From an uncultured Lachnospiraceae bacterium (GTDB taxonomy: Bacteria; Bacillota_A; Clostridia; Lachnospirales; Lachnospiraceae), in contig CAJUDN010000065.1 of the NCBI GenBank assembly GCA_910585355.1, forward strand, positions 1 through 13,708: a stretch of DNA of 13,708 bases, given 5' to 3'. The first letter of the stretch is position 1, and the number at the start of each line of letters is the position of its first letter. Below, in pieces: positions 13,544 through 13,708 of the stretch. The notes beneath the pieces are model-generated. The model saw nothing but the letters and a program-made list of their open reading frames with translations. It was not told the DNA's origin and did no database searches. The translations under genes were made by a program, and so were the position numbers.

Positions 13544-13660
13544 ATGTCCATTAAACAAATATTTTTTAATAATCAAAAAGTTACAGTTCACGGGGCGGGG
13601 AAAATTGGATAAAAACAGGCGTCAAGCTTGCTTGTAAGACTGATTTTATCGGATTTTCCA

Positions 13661-13708
13661 CATCGGGTGAACGCCCGATGCTTCTTGTCCGCGGTATGCG
13701 GGCAAGAA
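13661..13708 (+). repeat. Tandem pair of hairpins at the right edge
   Basis: CATCGGG (13661-13667) pairs with CCCGATG (13674-13680). Immediately after, TTCTTGTCCGC (13682-13692) pairs with GCGGGCAAGAA (13698-13708) with a single G-T wobble around GGTAT. The GC-rich pair contrasts with the AT-rich flank. It may be a palindromic intergenic repeat or part of a structured leader. It runs off the window. Confidence 0.5.

Overview
The window looks like a chromosomal segment from a gut Firmicute, most likely Lachnospiraceae (Clostridium cluster XIVa). This rests on the gene families, the Gram-positive style ribosome binding sites (AGGAGG-like), GTG/TTG starts, and moderate GC with AT-rich spacers. 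The genus is inferred from recall of similar protein families, not from a search.

Layout. At 52-217 there is a 166-bp fold-back, MITE-like repeat. It is followed by a divergent aldo/keto reductase carrying two C-terminal 4Fe-4S motifs (283-1437), with its own terminator. Next comes a secreted D-alanyl-D-alanine carboxypeptidase (1650-2897). Its 3' end overlaps, tail to tail, a minus-strand operon running from 6038 down to 2865: DUF4358-type lipoprotein, then MBOAT membrane O-acyltransferase, then DHHW/AlgX-like protein. This trio is a plausible surface-polymer O-acylation module. It has a recognisable promoter, a structured leader, and an intercistronic hairpin built from the same repeat end seen at 52 and 6344. 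A mostly non-coding stretch (6039-6945) carries a second repeat copy and a strong terminator.

The minus strand then carries an orphan NitT/TauT-type substrate-binding lipoprotein (6946-7938) and a zinc/cadmium P1B-2 ATPase (8033-10564). The ATPase N-terminus holds six 19-residue His/Cys repeats (54 His in the first 140 residues). Its promoter overlaps a textbook ArsR/SmtB-like 12-2-12 operator, but no such regulator is in the window.

From about 10.75 kb to 12.7 kb the content looks like eroded accessory DNA: two tiny ORFs, an intact small serine recombinase (11120-11722), a frameshifted C-terminal remnant of an MmeI-like type IIG/class I DNA methyltransferase (11873-12264), and an ORF that looks like a collapsed PIN-toxin plus antitoxin relic (12361-12684). 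The window closes with a TetR/AcrR-type repressor (12811-13407), back-to-back promoters, and a pair of hairpins at the extreme right edge. The regulator's target probably lies to the right.

Functionally, the left half concerns the cell envelope (peptidoglycan trimming, surface acylation), the centre concerns uptake and metal efflux, and the right half is a recombination/defence scar. I see no complete new defence system. The less ordinary signals are the repeat family embedded in regulatory and intercistronic positions, the expanded metal-binding repeat, the orphan binding protein, and the fused toxin-antitoxin relic.
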